Shown: positions 34,135 through 43,052 of the stretch, one piece after another
Position numbering within the stretch: position 1 is the first letter of the stretch
How the letters are laid out: every line of letters begins with the position of its first letter
Origin: Chitinophagaceae bacterium
GTDB taxonomy: Bacteria; Bacteroidota; Bacteroidia; Chitinophagales; Chitinophagaceae
Reading direction: 5' to 3'
Assembly: GCA_017307755.1 (NCBI GenBank)
Contig: JAFKGQ010000020.1
Span: forward strand, 1-64,000
DNA: 64,000 bases
Notes under the pieces: generated by a model
The model's database searches: none
What the model saw: the letters and a program-made list of their open reading frames with translations, nothing else
What the model was told of the DNA's origin: nothing
Made by a program: the position numbers and the translations under genes

Positions 34135-36759
34135 TTACTCCTTGCCCCGGCGGGTTACGGTTTCGCTGATCAGCTCCGCCACAAGGGATGTCCAGCCGGT
34201 CTGGTGACTGGCTCCCAGCCCATGACAGTTGTCCCCATGAAAATATTCGTAAAAAAGGACGAGGTGCCTGTTCCCAGGCCGTTGATAAAACCAATTGTAT
34301 TTGCCATGTAATGGCCGCTGCCCTGAGACAGTCACATCAAAAAGGCTGACTACCCGACATGTCAGCTCATCAGCCACTTGTTCCAGGTTCAGCTGTTTGC
34401 CGGATCCCACTGGGTATTCCACCAGCAACGTATCTCCATAGAACTTGCCATATCTGCGGATAGACTGTATGATAAGATAATTGATCGGTATCCACACAGG
34501 CCCTCGCCAATTGGAGTTACCCCCAAAAAAATCCGAGGTGCTGTCTCCCGGGTCATATTTGATGTGGTAGTCAACACCGCCAATATTGATCGTGTAAGGA
34601 TGTTGCTCATGATACTTGGATAAGGCCCTTATTCCGCCGGAGGAGAGGAACTCCGCTTCATTCAGCAGCCGCGCCAGCAGATAGATCAATCTTTTCTGTG
34701 GCACCAGCGAAAGAAGTATCTGTTCTCCGTCGCTATGCTCCTCGTTGGGCCAATAGCGTTTGTTCTTCAGGCGGTAGTTTTCAAACCAGTTGATGCGTTT
34801 TTTAAAGTCCGTCAGTTTTGCAAGCGTTTTCTTCTCGATAATGGATACGGCAAACAACGTGGTCAACCCCACGATGGACTGGATACGCAGCTGCATGTGG
34901 TTGCCGGCAATAGACAGCGTGTCGTAGAAGAACTTGTCCTCTTCGTTCCACATACCCTGCTCGTTCAGCGCTTCCGCTATCAGCACGAATTGTTCGAAGA
35001 ATTTGGTAGCCGTGTCTTCAAACGCCTCATCCTTCATCGCGATCTCCAACGCCATATCCATCATGTTAAGGGCATACATCCCCATCCAGCTGGTGCCATC
35101 CGCCTGTTCCAGTTGCATATCCCCGCCCGGGCGGTGGCTACGATCGAACACCCCAATATTATCCAAACCGAGGAAGCCGCCCTCAAACATATTATTTCCA
35201 TTGGCATCTTTCCGATTGATCCACCAGGTAAAATTGATCAGCAGTTTTTGGAAGATCCTCTTTAAAAAGTTGATATCCCCCTTTCCCGTACGTTCCTTCT
35301 CTATCCGGTAAACCTCCAGGGCCGCCCAGGCCTGTACAGGAGGATTCACGTCGCTAAAATTCCATTCATAGGCCGGTATCTGCCCATCCGGCTTCATATA
35401 CCATTCCCGCATGATCAGCAATAGCTGGTGCTTTGCAAATACGGGGTCCACCAGGGCCATGGAGATACTTTGAAAAGCCAGGTCCCAGGCAGCATACCAG
35501 GGATATTCCCATTTGTCCGGCATCGCGATGATATCCTGGTTCTTCAGGTGTTTCCAGTCATGATTACGACCGTTGAGCTTGCCCGTATTCACCTGTGTGA
35601 TCCCATCGCTGGTGGTAAGCCATCGCTCTACATCGTAGTGGTAGTACTGTTTGCTCCAGAGAAGACCCGCCAGGGCCTGGCGTTGTACATTCGCCATCTC
35701 CGGGGTGATCTTTGGCGGAAGGATGGATTGATAAAAAGCATCCGCCTCTTCCTTACGGCTGGAAAAGATCCCCAGGGAGCCGCTGGAAAAAGGGTTATCC
35801 GTGATCTTGTTGCTCAGTCGCAGATAGATCGTGCGGGTTCCGCCCGCTTCAATGTTATAATGATAGACAGGGGCGAATTTGGTCCCCGACTTTTTCTGCT
35901 GTAAGACCTCCAGGTTCTTTTTGTGAATGACGGCATCGTGGAAAGCGTCTTTTACAAACGGAGTTTTATTGGGGGTTCCCGATAATTTTTCCGTATTCGT
36001 CTCATTTTCCGTGAACAAATAATACCCGGGCGGTTGAAAATAAAAATAGTAAGGCCCCAGCCGGCTATGCGAAGCTTTTACAGAGTTCTTGTCCCTCGCC
36101 GTGATCACCGGCTTTTTTTCCAGCCCGTCGTAATTCCACCGGTTGTAGAACCACAGCGTGGGCAGGACAGTGATCTCCGCCTCTTTCGGCCCCCTGTTGT
36201 GGATATTGATCCGTATAAAGATATCCTTGGAATTCTGCTTGGCATAGGTAATGGCGACATCAAAATATTCGTCCTTGTCAAAGACACCGGTATCCAGGAT
36301 CTCGTATTCCGGCTCTTCTTTCGATCGTTTGCGGTTCTCTTCCAGCAGAAGTTTATAAGGGAATTCCTGTTGCGGATATTTATACAGGTATTCCATATAG
36401 TAATGGGTGGGCGTATTGTCGAGATAGTAATAGAGCTCCTTTACATCCTCCCCATGATTGCCTTCCTTATTGCCCAGTCCGAACAACCGCTCTTTCAGGA
36501 TAGGATCCTTCCCATTCCATAAGGCCACCGCAAAACAGAGATTTTGAAAAAAGTCGGAAATCCCCGCCAGACCATCTTCTCCCCAATAATAGGTGCGGAA
36601 ATGAGATTGATCATACGGGAAATAATGCCAGGCATCACCATAAGAGCTGTAATCCTCTCTCACTGTCCCCCACTGTCTCTCGCTCAAATAAGGTCCCCAT
36701 TGTTCTAAAGGTATTTTTTTGGCAGCATTCACTGCCAGTCGTTGATGTTCTGCCGTCAT
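34135..36759 (-). CDS. GH63/MGH1-like glucosidase
   Basis: 874 aa. The N-terminus (YLSERQWGTVREDYSSYGDAW, then FRTYYWGEDGLAGISD) and the C-terminal (alpha/alpha)6 barrel (KYPWYAAWDLAFQSISMAL-like, WGPVWIPINYL-like segment near the end) match the GH63-related proteins annotated as glucosidase or MGH1-like. Catalytic residues cannot be fixed by eye. There is no signal peptide, so the enzyme is probably cytoplasmic and acts on trehalose-like or glucosylglycerate-like substrates; that is inference. Confidence 0.75.
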   Translation of the reverse strand: MTAEHQRLAVNAAKKIPLEQWGPYLSERQWGTVREDYSSYGDAWHYFPYDQSHFRTYYWGEDGLAGISDFFQNLCFAVALWNGKDPILKERLFGLGNKEGNHGEDVKELYYYLDNTPTHYYMEYLYKYPQQEFPYKLLLEENRKRSKEEPEYEILDTGVFDKDEYFDVAITYAKQNSKDIFIRINIHNRGPKEAEITVLPTLWFYNRWNYDGLEKKPVITARDKNSVKASHSRLGPYYFYFQPPGYYLFTENETNTEKLSGTPNKTPFVKDAFHDAVIHKKNLEVLQQKKSGTKFAPVYHYNIEAGGTRTIYLRLSNKITDNPFSSGSLGIFSSRKEEADAFYQSILPPKITPEMANVQRQALAGLLWSKQYYHYDVERWLTTSDGITQVNTGKLNGRNHDWKHLKNQDIIAMPDKWEYPWYAAWDLAFQSISMALVDPVFAKHQLLLIMREWYMKPDGQIPAYEWNFSDVNPPVQAWAALEVYRIEKERTGKGDINFLKRIFQKLLINFTWWINRKDANGNNMFEGGFLGLDNIGVFDRSHRPGGDMQLEQADGTSWMGMYALNMMDMALEIAMKDEAFEDTATKFFEQFVLIAEALNEQGMWNEEDKFFYDTLSIAGNHMQLRIQSIVGLTTLFAVSIIEKKTLAKLTDFKKRINWFENYRLKNKRYWPNEEHSDGEQILLSLVPQKRLIYLLARLLNEAEFLSSGGIRALSKYHEQHPYTINIGGVDYHIKYDPGDSTSDFFGGNSNWRGPVWIPINYLIIQSIRRYGKFYGDTLLVEYPVGSGKQLNLEQVADELTCRVVSLFDVTVSGQRPLHGKYNWFYQRPGNRHLVLFYEYFHGDNCHGLGASHQTGWTSLVAELISETVTRRGKE

Positions 36760-36997
36760 GATAATTGTCTTTCACCTGTGGTTACTATTAAATAGCAGCA
36801 ATCGTGGATCTTCATCTATCTTTCCGGAACGGGCTTTTTCTGCCGGTAGGCGGATACAGCCGTCAGCACTGCCTCTGTTGAAGATTTTTTCCCCAGGTAC
36901 ACTAATCCAACGGAAAGTTACTAAGTTCCTGCCGGGAATCCTTTCCCGGTATATAAAAAAAACCGAACTTTGCGTTCCGGAATCCCCCTCAAAAACA

Positions 36998-37009
36998 CGC
37001 TGATCAGCG
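36998..37009. repeat. 12-bp perfect palindrome before the helicase gene
   Basis: CGCTGATCAGCG lies ten bases before the -7 box candidate of the DEAD-box gene, where an operator could sit. No known regulator site of this sequence comes to mind. Confidence 0.3.
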
Positions 37010-37018
37010 CTTTTATTA

Positions 37019-37026
37019 TATTTTTG
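37019..37026 (+). promoter_or_regulatory. promoter -7 box candidate for the DEAD-box gene
   Basis: TATTTTTG fits TAnnTTTG and ends 20 bases before the TTG start at 37047. A -33 TTTG is not evident. Confidence 0.35.
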
Positions 37027-37046
37027 CCTACTTTAACTATTCTATT

Positions 37047-38336
37047 TTGACTTTTAAAGAATTTGGACTGGACGAAAGCTTGCTGGAAGGTATCGAAGCC
37101 TCAGGGTATGAGAATGCCACTCCAATACAAGAACAGGTAATTCCGCTGATCCTGGAGGGAAAAGACATCATCGCCTCCGCTCAGACGGGCACAGGAAAAA
37201 CAGCCGCCTTTTTGCTCCCCATCATCAATAAGCTGATCGCTTCCCGGATAGACGACCAGGTAAACGCCCTTGTCATCGTACCCACCCGCGAGCTGGCTAT
37301 ACAGATCGCGCAGAACCTGGAAGGGTTGTCCTATTTTACGCCCATCAGCTCCATCGCTGTATATGGGGGCGGGGACGGCAGTAATTTTACTACGGAAAAA
37401 CAAGCCCTTTCCCGGGGAGCCGACGTCGTCATCTGTACACCCGGCCGCATGATCGCCCATCTGAACATGGGCTATGTCAGGCTGAAAGGCTTGCAATACC
37501 TCGTGTTGGACGAGGCCGACAGGATGCTGGACATGGGTTTTTATGATGATATCATGAAGATCATCTCCTTCCTCCCTCACAAAAGACAAAACCTGCTCTT
37601 TTCGGCCACCATGCCTGTAAAGATCCGCGAACTTGCCAAAAAGATCCTGCATGATCCCGCCGAGATCAACATTGCCATATCCAAGCCGCCGGCAAAGATC
37701 GTACAGCAGGCCTTTGTGGTATACGAAACGCAAAAGATCCCCCTGATAAAATGGCTTTTAAAATCCGTTGACCACTTTAAAAGCATTCTCATCTTCTGTT
37801 CCAAAAAACATAATGTCAAACAACTGACCGGCGATCTCCGAAGGGCCCGTTTCAACGCAAAGGAGATTCATTCAGATCTCGACCAGTCGGCCAGGGAAGA
37901 AGTATTGCTGGAATTCCGCAGCAGACGCCTCCAGATCCTGGTGGCTACGGATATCCTTAGTCGCGGCATCGACATAGATAACATCGACCTGGTGATCAAT
38001 TACGATGTGCCCAACGATGGAGAGGACTATGTACACCGTATAGGACGGACGGCCCGCGCCGAGACAGACGGAATGGCCTATACATTCATCAGCGAAAAAG
38101 AACAGAATAAATTCAATACGATCGAACAGCTCATCGGCGCTCCGGTCCCCAAAGTGCCCGTGCCCGAACAATTCGGCCCGGCTCCGGAATACAATCCGCG
38201 AAAAGGACGACGCTCCGGAGGAGGTGGCGGCGGCGGTCACCGCCGGTTTCACCCGCAACACCAACACCAGCGGAAAAATAATAAACAGAATAATACAGGA
38301 GGAAAAGGACCGCGAAACCCGGGACAACAAGGCTAA
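37047..38336 (+). CDS. DEAD-box RNA helicase
   Basis: 429 aa from a TTG start; MTFKEFGLDESLL is the normal N-terminus of this family. Motifs in order: Q motif TPIQEQ, Walker A AQTGTGKT (45-52), PTRELA, DEAD (about 155), SAT, ILVATDILSRGIDI, and HRIGRTAR. The C-terminal tail (about 375-429) is Gly/His/Arg/Asn-rich with a run of seven glycines and should bind RNA. Typical roles are ribosome assembly and mRNA turnover, often with cold induction. Its stop codon abuts that of the convergent chromate-transporter gene. Confidence 0.93.
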   Translation: MTFKEFGLDESLLEGIEASGYENATPIQEQVIPLILEGKDIIASAQTGTGKTAAFLLPIINKLIASRIDDQVNALVIVPTRELAIQIAQNLEGLSYFTPISSIAVYGGGDGSNFTTEKQALSRGADVVICTPGRMIAHLNMGYVRLKGLQYLVLDEADRMLDMGFYDDIMKIISFLPHKRQNLLFSATMPVKIRELAKKILHDPAEINIAISKPPAKIVQQAFVVYETQKIPLIKWLLKSVDHFKSILIFCSKKHNVKQLTGDLRRARFNAKEIHSDLDQSAREEVLLEFRSRRLQILVATDILSRGIDIDNIDLVINYDVPNDGEDYVHRIGRTARAETDGMAYTFISEKEQNKFNTIEQLIGAPVPKVPVPEQFGPAPEYNPRKGRRSGGGGGGGHRRFHPQHQHQRKNNKQNNTGGKGPRNPGQQG

Positions 38337-38338
38337 CC

Positions 38339-39598
38339 TCAGAAGAACGTCCATCCCCACCCCAGCAACAGACAGACAAGCACGATAAGGGGAGAAGGCA
38401 GCCGGCTGTTATTCAGGAGTACAAAAGTCCCTACGATCACAGCCAGGTTGATAAAAATATCCGTCCAGCTGACGGTAGACATATCCTTCATCATATAGCA
38501 GGCCGATGCGATCATGATGCCTACGACGACGGAATTGATACCCTCAAGCGCACGATACACCACTGCATACTTCTTTAGATTATGCCAGATAGGGAAAAAG
38601 AAAAGGACCAGCAGGGCGCTGGGCAGAAAGATACCCGTAGCCGCGATAAAACAGCCAAATATCTGCATAAGAGTCCCCTTATCCTTCATTGCAATACCTC
38701 CCATAAAAGAGCTGACGGCAAACACAGGTCCCGGTATCGCCCGTGCCATACCAGCTCCGGAATAAAAATCATCCTTACTGATGCGAATGATATTGGGATT
38801 GCGCTGGATGAGCTTTTGTGATTCGGGTCGGGCTACGAATTGTTCGTACATCATGGGAATCAATACGTTACCTCCGCCGAAGACAAGACTTCCAAACCGG
38901 TAGGTATTCTCAAAAAGGTTTAAAGGACGGCGATTGGGCCAATTGTTCTTACGGGCAAGCTCGCTCCCCGCCCCAGCCAGTAAAAAAATAATAGCGAACA
39001 GCCAGATATTACCCCATTTGATTTCCTTTGGCATCAGTTCCTTCTGCGGGATCCGCCGATCGCTGAGATTGGTGACAAATCCCCCCAACACAAGAAGAAT
39101 AGGAAATATCCAGGGTGTTTTAAAAAGAATAAAAGTGGCGACAGTGCTCACCAGCAGGATCACCCGCGTAATAGTATTATGCACCGATATCTTAAAAGCT
39201 TTATAGGCGCCGTAGGCGATAAACCCGACGGTCATGGGAGCAACAAAACGAAAAAGCGCTGCGGTCTTTAAGGTCCGCTCGTTGATATAGGCGATAAAAA
39301 AAGAAAAGGCGCCCATAAGGATACAGGCCGGAAGGGTCCAGATGATCAGTGTCAGCATGGCCAGGACGACGCCGCCTCTTTTGTATCCGATAAGCGTCAA
39401 TGTCTGCGTGGAACTGGCCCCGGGCAGCAGCTGGCAAAACGCATTGTAATCCATCAGTTCGGCTTCTGTCACATCGCGGCGCTTACCGACAAATGTTTTC
39501 ATCATCATTCCCAGGTGTCCTTGCGGGCCGCCAAATGCGGATATGCTGTACAAGAGCACGGCCTTTAGAAAAGCTATATGTCGAAATAGAACTATCAA
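38339..39598 (-). CDS. chrA: chromate transporter, two-domain CHR family
   Basis: 419 aa with about 10-12 membrane segments. Each half carries the CHR signature: FGGPQGHLGMM with PGASSTQTLTLIGY in the first half and FGGGNVLIPMMYEQF with PGPVFAVSSFMGG in the second. The long-chain form works as a chromate (and possibly sulfate) proton antiporter in the inner membrane. There is no adjacent chrB-like regulator. Only two bases separate it from the convergent helicase gene. Confidence 0.88.
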   Translation of the reverse strand: MIVLFRHIAFLKAVLLYSISAFGGPQGHLGMMMKTFVGKRRDVTEAELMDYNAFCQLLPGASSTQTLTLIGYKRGGVVLAMLTLIIWTLPACILMGAFSFFIAYINERTLKTAALFRFVAPMTVGFIAYGAYKAFKISVHNTITRVILLVSTVATFILFKTPWIFPILLVLGGFVTNLSDRRIPQKELMPKEIKWGNIWLFAIIFLLAGAGSELARKNNWPNRRPLNLFENTYRFGSLVFGGGNVLIPMMYEQFVARPESQKLIQRNPNIIRISKDDFYSGAGMARAIPGPVFAVSSFMGGIAMKDKGTLMQIFGCFIAATGIFLPSALLVLFFFPIWHNLKKYAVVYRALEGINSVVVGIMIASACYMMKDMSTVSWTDIFINLAVIVGTFVLLNNSRLPSPLIVLVCLLLGWGWTFF

Positions 39599-39768
39599 AT
39601 TGTGAGTGACAGGATTAACGGCACATAAAAATAGGTCTACAATTTATGGTTTGTTGAAAACATGAGCAAAAGCAATCGATGAAGGACGCTTTTTAACAGG
39701 TAGGGGATCCCGGGTGTTCGTCGATACTTCTATTTCAGTATATTGATATCAGATCCAAACCATTCAAC

Positions 39769-41124
39769 ATGAGAAGACATCTGTTTTTCCTTTCTTGCAT
39801 ATTACTGTCCTCTCTCTCCATCCTTGCCCAGAAGGACATGGCTGCGTTCTTCAATGCCGCCGCTGACAAGATCGAGCCAAAGACCATCGCGTGGAGAAGG
39901 GATTTCCATGAACATCCTGAGTTAGGCAACCGTGAATTCAGGACGGCAAAGATCATTGCCGATCATCTTCGTTCTTTGGGTTTGGAAGTAAAAGAAGGCG
40001 TAGGAAAAACGGGTGTTATAGGACTTCTGAGAGGCGCGAAACCAGGGCCTGTCATCGGTCTGCGCGCAGATATGGACGGGCTTCCCCTTGTGGAAAGAAC
40101 AAATGTTCCTTTTGCTTCCAGGGTAAAGACAACTTATAATGGTCAGGACGTTGGCGCCATGCACGCATGCGGACATGATGCCCATGTGGCCATCCTGATG
40201 AGCGTGGCAGAGATCTTATCAGGTATAAAAAAGGATTTGAAAGGGGCGGTAAAATTTGTGTTCCAGCCTGCGGAAGAAGGGCCGCCAGCAGGGGAAGAAG
40301 GTGGTGCGCCTTTAATGATCAAGGAAGGCGCGCTGGACGATCCAAAAGTAGATGTAATGTTTGGTCTTCACATCTGGGCCTCTATGGAGGCGGGCAAGAT
40401 AGGCTATCGCAGCGGGGGCGCTATGGCTTCGTCAGATTGGTTTACCATAAAAGTAAAGGGTAAGGGTACGCATGGTTCCGCACCCTGGAATGGCATCGAC
40501 CCTGTGATCGTTTCGGCGCAGATCATAGAGGGTTTACAAACCATCGTCAGCCGCCAAATGGATTTGACAAAAGACCCGGTGGTAATCAGTGTCTCTGTTG
40601 TCAAAGGAGGAGTTAGACCTAACAGAACTTCGTCGGAGCTGCTTCGACACGCTCCTCCTCGTTCGTAACCTTCGCTGCGCTCGGTTATCCCAGAGGAAGT
40701 GGAAATGGCAGGCACCTTACGGACCCTGGACGCTGATATGCAGCGTGAGACACAGGAAAGGATGCAACGCACCGTCACCAAAATTGCTGAAAGCGCCGGC
40801 GCTACGGCTGAGTTAAACATCGAGAACAAAACCCTCGTTACCTACAACAATCCCGAGCTGGTAAAGAAAACATTGCCTTCACTGCAAAAGGCGGTAGGAG
40901 AGGGGAATCTCATTTCAATGGATGCCGTCACGGGTTCCGAGGATTTTTCCTTCTTTGGAGATAAAATTCCTTCCTTCTTTTTCTTTCTTGGAGGAATGAA
41001 AAAGGGACAGGACCCTCATACGGCTTTCCCTCACCATACCCCGGATTTTTATATCGATGAGGCCGGTTTCAAGACGGGTATAAAAGCCTTCTGCCAGTTG
41101 GTGTTCGATTATCTTTCCCATTAA
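39769..41124 (+). pseudogene. M20-family amidohydrolase gene broken by a 60-bp insertion
   Basis: A signal peptide (residues 1-19, ending ILAQ) is followed by an M20D-type metallopeptidase or amidohydrolase: DFHEHPELGNREFRT, GLRADMDGLPL, ACGHDAHVA, and PAEEGPPAGEEGG hold the zinc ligands and catalytic Glu. The frame stops at TAA 40666-40668, then resumes in the same frame with EVEMAGTLRTLDADM and continues to 41124. Removing bases 40624-40683 restores GGVRPNVIPEEVEMAG, the expected family sequence. The insertion is 60 bases, so only its internal stop breaks the gene. Unless the stop is read through, the product lacks its C-terminal catalytic part. Confidence 0.82.
40624..40683. repeat. 60-bp palindromic element inserted in the M20 gene
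   Basis: The boundaries are inferred from the protein: CCTAAC before and GTTATCCCAG after join to code for PNVIPE. Inside are a hairpin with arms GAAC (40625-40628) and GTTC (40661-40664) enclosing GGAGC and GCTCC, and a second one with arms TAACC (40666-40670) and GGTTA (40683-40687) that reaches into host sequence. The word TTCGCTGCGCTCG is typical of short interspersed palindromes. The reverse complement contains CGAGCGCAGCGA, close to CGAGCACAGCGA in the repeat at 47113. Confidence 0.72.
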
Positions 41125-41163
41125 TTTCTTTGAACCCGATATCCGGATATTTAACTTTATCAC

Positions 41164-41514
41164 ATGGATATAGAAACACTACGGGAGTATTGCCTGAAAA
41201 AGAAAGAGGCGGAAGAAACCTTTCCCTTTGGAGATACCGTAATGGTCTTTAAGGTAAGAGGAAAAATGTTCTTGCTGGTTTCTTTGGACAACCCCGTCCT
41301 GCAGTTCAATGTCAAATGTGATCCGGAAAAAGCCATCGAATGGAGAGAACAATATCACGCTGTGCAGCCTGGCTATCACATGAACAAAAAGATGTGGAAT
41401 ACAGTCATAGTGGATGGCAGTATCTCTGCTCGCATTCTTCGCCAGATGATCGATGATTCCTACGTATTGGTGGTAAAGTCCCTGCCAAAAAAAGCACAGG
41501 AAGGTCTTCTATAA
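41164..41514 (+). CDS. MmcQ/YjbR-family DNA-binding-like protein
   Basis: 116 aa, the usual length. Family hallmarks: LREYCLKKKEAEETFPFGDTV at the N-terminus, VRGKMFLLVSLD in the middle, and PGYHMNKKMWNTVIVDG near residue 70. The fold resembles a CyaY-like double-wing; a DNA-binding role is proposed for the family but not shown. It follows the broken M20 gene by 39 bases. Confidence 0.85.
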   Translation: MDIETLREYCLKKKEAEETFPFGDTVMVFKVRGKMFLLVSLDNPVLQFNVKCDPEKAIEWREQYHAVQPGYHMNKKMWNTVIVDGSISARILRQMIDDSYVLVVKSLPKKAQEGLL

Positions 41515-41517
41515 GTT

Positions 41518-42093
41518 TTACCGGTAGTAACCATTTCTTTCAATCTCTTCTCTCACCGCCTCTGGTACCAGGTAACGTATAGACCTGCCTTCTTTTACAT
41601 TTTTTCGTATATGCGTTGCCGAAATGGGTAACAAAGGAGCATCCAGGACAATGATCTTTTTTGCTTCAGGAAAGGAAGGAAGGACCTCATGGTCAGGACG
41701 CTTATATACATATATGGGGAAGTGCTGTAAAAGCCAGCTATAATTTTTCCATTTGGGGAGGTTTTGGAAGCTGTCGCTACCCATTATGACAGAAAATTGA
41801 TAAGAGGGATATCTCTCCTGAAGGTAGGTAAGCGTATCCACTGTATAGCTGGGCTTTGGTAATTTAAACTCGATATCCGAGGCCTTTAGTCTATTCTCTC
41901 CTTCTATTGCGGCTTGTACCAGGAAGAGCCGGTGATATTCATTTAAAAGGGAAGTGGATGGTTTTAAAGGGTTTTGGGGAGAGACAACAAACCACACCTG
42001 ATCCAGGTCTGTGTTTTCCAATAAATGATTGGCAATGATCAAATGCCCGTGATGGATGGGATTAAAGGATCCAAAGTAGAGTCCTACCTGCAT
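41518..42093 (-). CDS. nadD: nicotinate-nucleotide adenylyltransferase
   Basis: 191 aa. The nucleotidyltransferase motif GSFNPIHHGHL is at residues 8-18 and ISATHIRK near residue 157. It transfers AMP from ATP to nicotinate mononucleotide in NAD synthesis, in the cytoplasm. The start ATG overlaps the stop of the feoA-like gene by one base, so the two are co-transcribed. The gene for quinolinate synthase (nadA), another NAD step, lies 3.6 kb away. Confidence 0.93.
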   Translation of the reverse strand: MQVGLYFGSFNPIHHGHLIIANHLLENTDLDQVWFVVSPQNPLKPSTSLLNEYHRLFLVQAAIEGENRLKASDIEFKLPKPSYTVDTLTYLQERYPSYQFSVIMGSDSFQNLPKWKNYSWLLQHFPIYVYKRPDHEVLPSFPEAKKIIVLDAPLLPISATHIRKNVKEGRSIRYLVPEAVREEIERNGYYR

Positions 42094-42323
42094 TAATATA
42101 CCTCCTCCTCCATAAAAATATTCTCGGCCTCATCCAGGCGAAGACTAAGATTATATCCTGCTACCGTAATAGAAATTGGATCTCCAAATGGCGCTACCTG
42201 TTCCACACGGACCAATTCTCCGGGAACACAACCCATTTCCATAAGTTTGAGGAATAGCTCGTTCTTTTCAAAAGAGTGAATTCTGGCAACAGTTCCGGGT
42301 TCTAACTCTGATAATCGCTTCAT
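42093..42323 (-). CDS. stand-alone FeoA-like protein
   Basis: 76 aa, a single FeoA (SH3-like) domain: RLSELEPGTVARIHSFE, LKLMEMGCVPGELVRVEQ, and DPISITVAGYNLSLRL. In iron transporters this domain regulates FeoB; here no feoB is near, and the gene is coupled to nadD by a one-base overlap. It may regulate another transporter or act independently. It is acidic at the C-terminus. Confidence 0.85.
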   Translation of the reverse strand: MKRLSELEPGTVARIHSFEKNELFLKLMEMGCVPGELVRVEQVAPFGDPISITVAGYNLSLRLDEAENIFMEEEVY

Positions 42324-42431
42324 TTTTGTCTATGATCTATAATAATAAGTAAAGGTACGCCTCTCGTTTTTATTAATTTTATCCTACAAATGTTAAATCA
42401 CTCTTCTTAAATTCTTTTACGAGTTCCGGAA

Positions 42432-42875
42432 ATGCCAAGACAAACCATCTATCCCGCCGTCCAGTTTCACTTTCTTAAGGGGTCAAACTCCCTTTCCCAA
42501 CGCCACCATTTAAGATCCTTTATTGTCTCCCTTTTTAAAAAGGAAGGTAAAAGGCTGGACGAGATCCATTATATATTTTGTTCTGACGATTATCTTCTGG
42601 GAATTAACCGGCAATACTTAAAACACGATTACTATACAGATATCATCACTTTTGGTCTTTCCGAACCCGGTCAGCCTATAAATGCAGAGATTTATATAAG
42701 CATTGATAGAGTAAAAGAAAATGCCAGGGAATTCAAGACTTCTATCAAAAGGGAACTTCACAGGGTTATCTTTCATGGAGCTCTTCATTTATGCGGATAC
42801 AAGGATAAAAAGAAAGAGGATCAACAGGTTATGAGAAAAATGGAGGATAAGTATCTTGTACAATACTTTAGATAG
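42432..42875 (+). CDS. ybeY: endoribonuclease YbeY, rRNA maturation factor
   Basis: 147 aa. The metal site is in HRVIFHGALHLCGYKDKKKED, with two of the usual three histidines; the GY-KDK variant in place of GYDH is, as I recall, normal in Bacteroidota. DIITFGL corresponds to the conserved DVLSFPL segment. YbeY processes the 16S rRNA 3-prime end and supports ribosome quality control. It lies directly before the parS-like sites and mnmG. Confidence 0.9.
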   Translation: MPRQTIYPAVQFHFLKGSNSLSQRHHLRSFIVSLFKKEGKRLDEIHYIFCSDDYLLGINRQYLKHDYYTDIITFGLSEPGQPINAEIYISIDRVKENAREFKTSIKRELHRVIFHGALHLCGYKDKKKEDQQVMRKMEDKYLVQYFR

Positions 42876-42911
42876 AATCCTAAAAATGAGGAATCCTTTG
42901 GGTTCTCCATA

Positions 42912-42927
42912 CGTTCCACGTGAAACA
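42912..42927. promoter_or_regulatory. parS-like site 1
   Basis: CGTTCCACGTGAAACA agrees with the Bacillus-type parS word TGTTCCACGTGAAACA at 15 of 16 bases. ParB binds such sites near replication origins. It lies in the intergenic space before mnmG. Confidence 0.75.
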
Positions 42928-42980
42928 ACCTGGGTCGGTCCTACCACTTCAGAAGATTCGCAATAATTCCCCAATCAACT

Positions 42981-42996
42981 CGTTCCACGTGGAACA
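42981..42996. promoter_or_regulatory. parS-like site 2
   Basis: CGTTCCACGTGGAACA contains a perfect 14-bp palindrome (42982-42995) and agrees with the parS word at 14 of 16 bases. It is 69 bases from the first site, in the same intergenic space. Confidence 0.7.
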
Positions 42997-43037
42997 AGAT
43001 ACCCATCCTTCTACTCTACGGACAAGGAAAGAACCTG

Positions 43038-43045
43038 TACCTTTG
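43038..43045 (+). promoter_or_regulatory. promoter -7 box candidate for mnmG
   Basis: TACCTTTG fits TAnnTTTG and ends seven bases before ATG 43053. Transcription would start at or beside the start codon, giving a nearly leaderless message. Confidence 0.4.
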
Positions 43046-43052
43046 CATTCTT

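Noticed and set aside
38206..38240. Glycine-coding repeat in the helicase tail as a simple-sequence repeat
   Set aside because: It codes for an expected RNA-binding Gly-rich tail; the codons are mixed and there is no sign of slippage.
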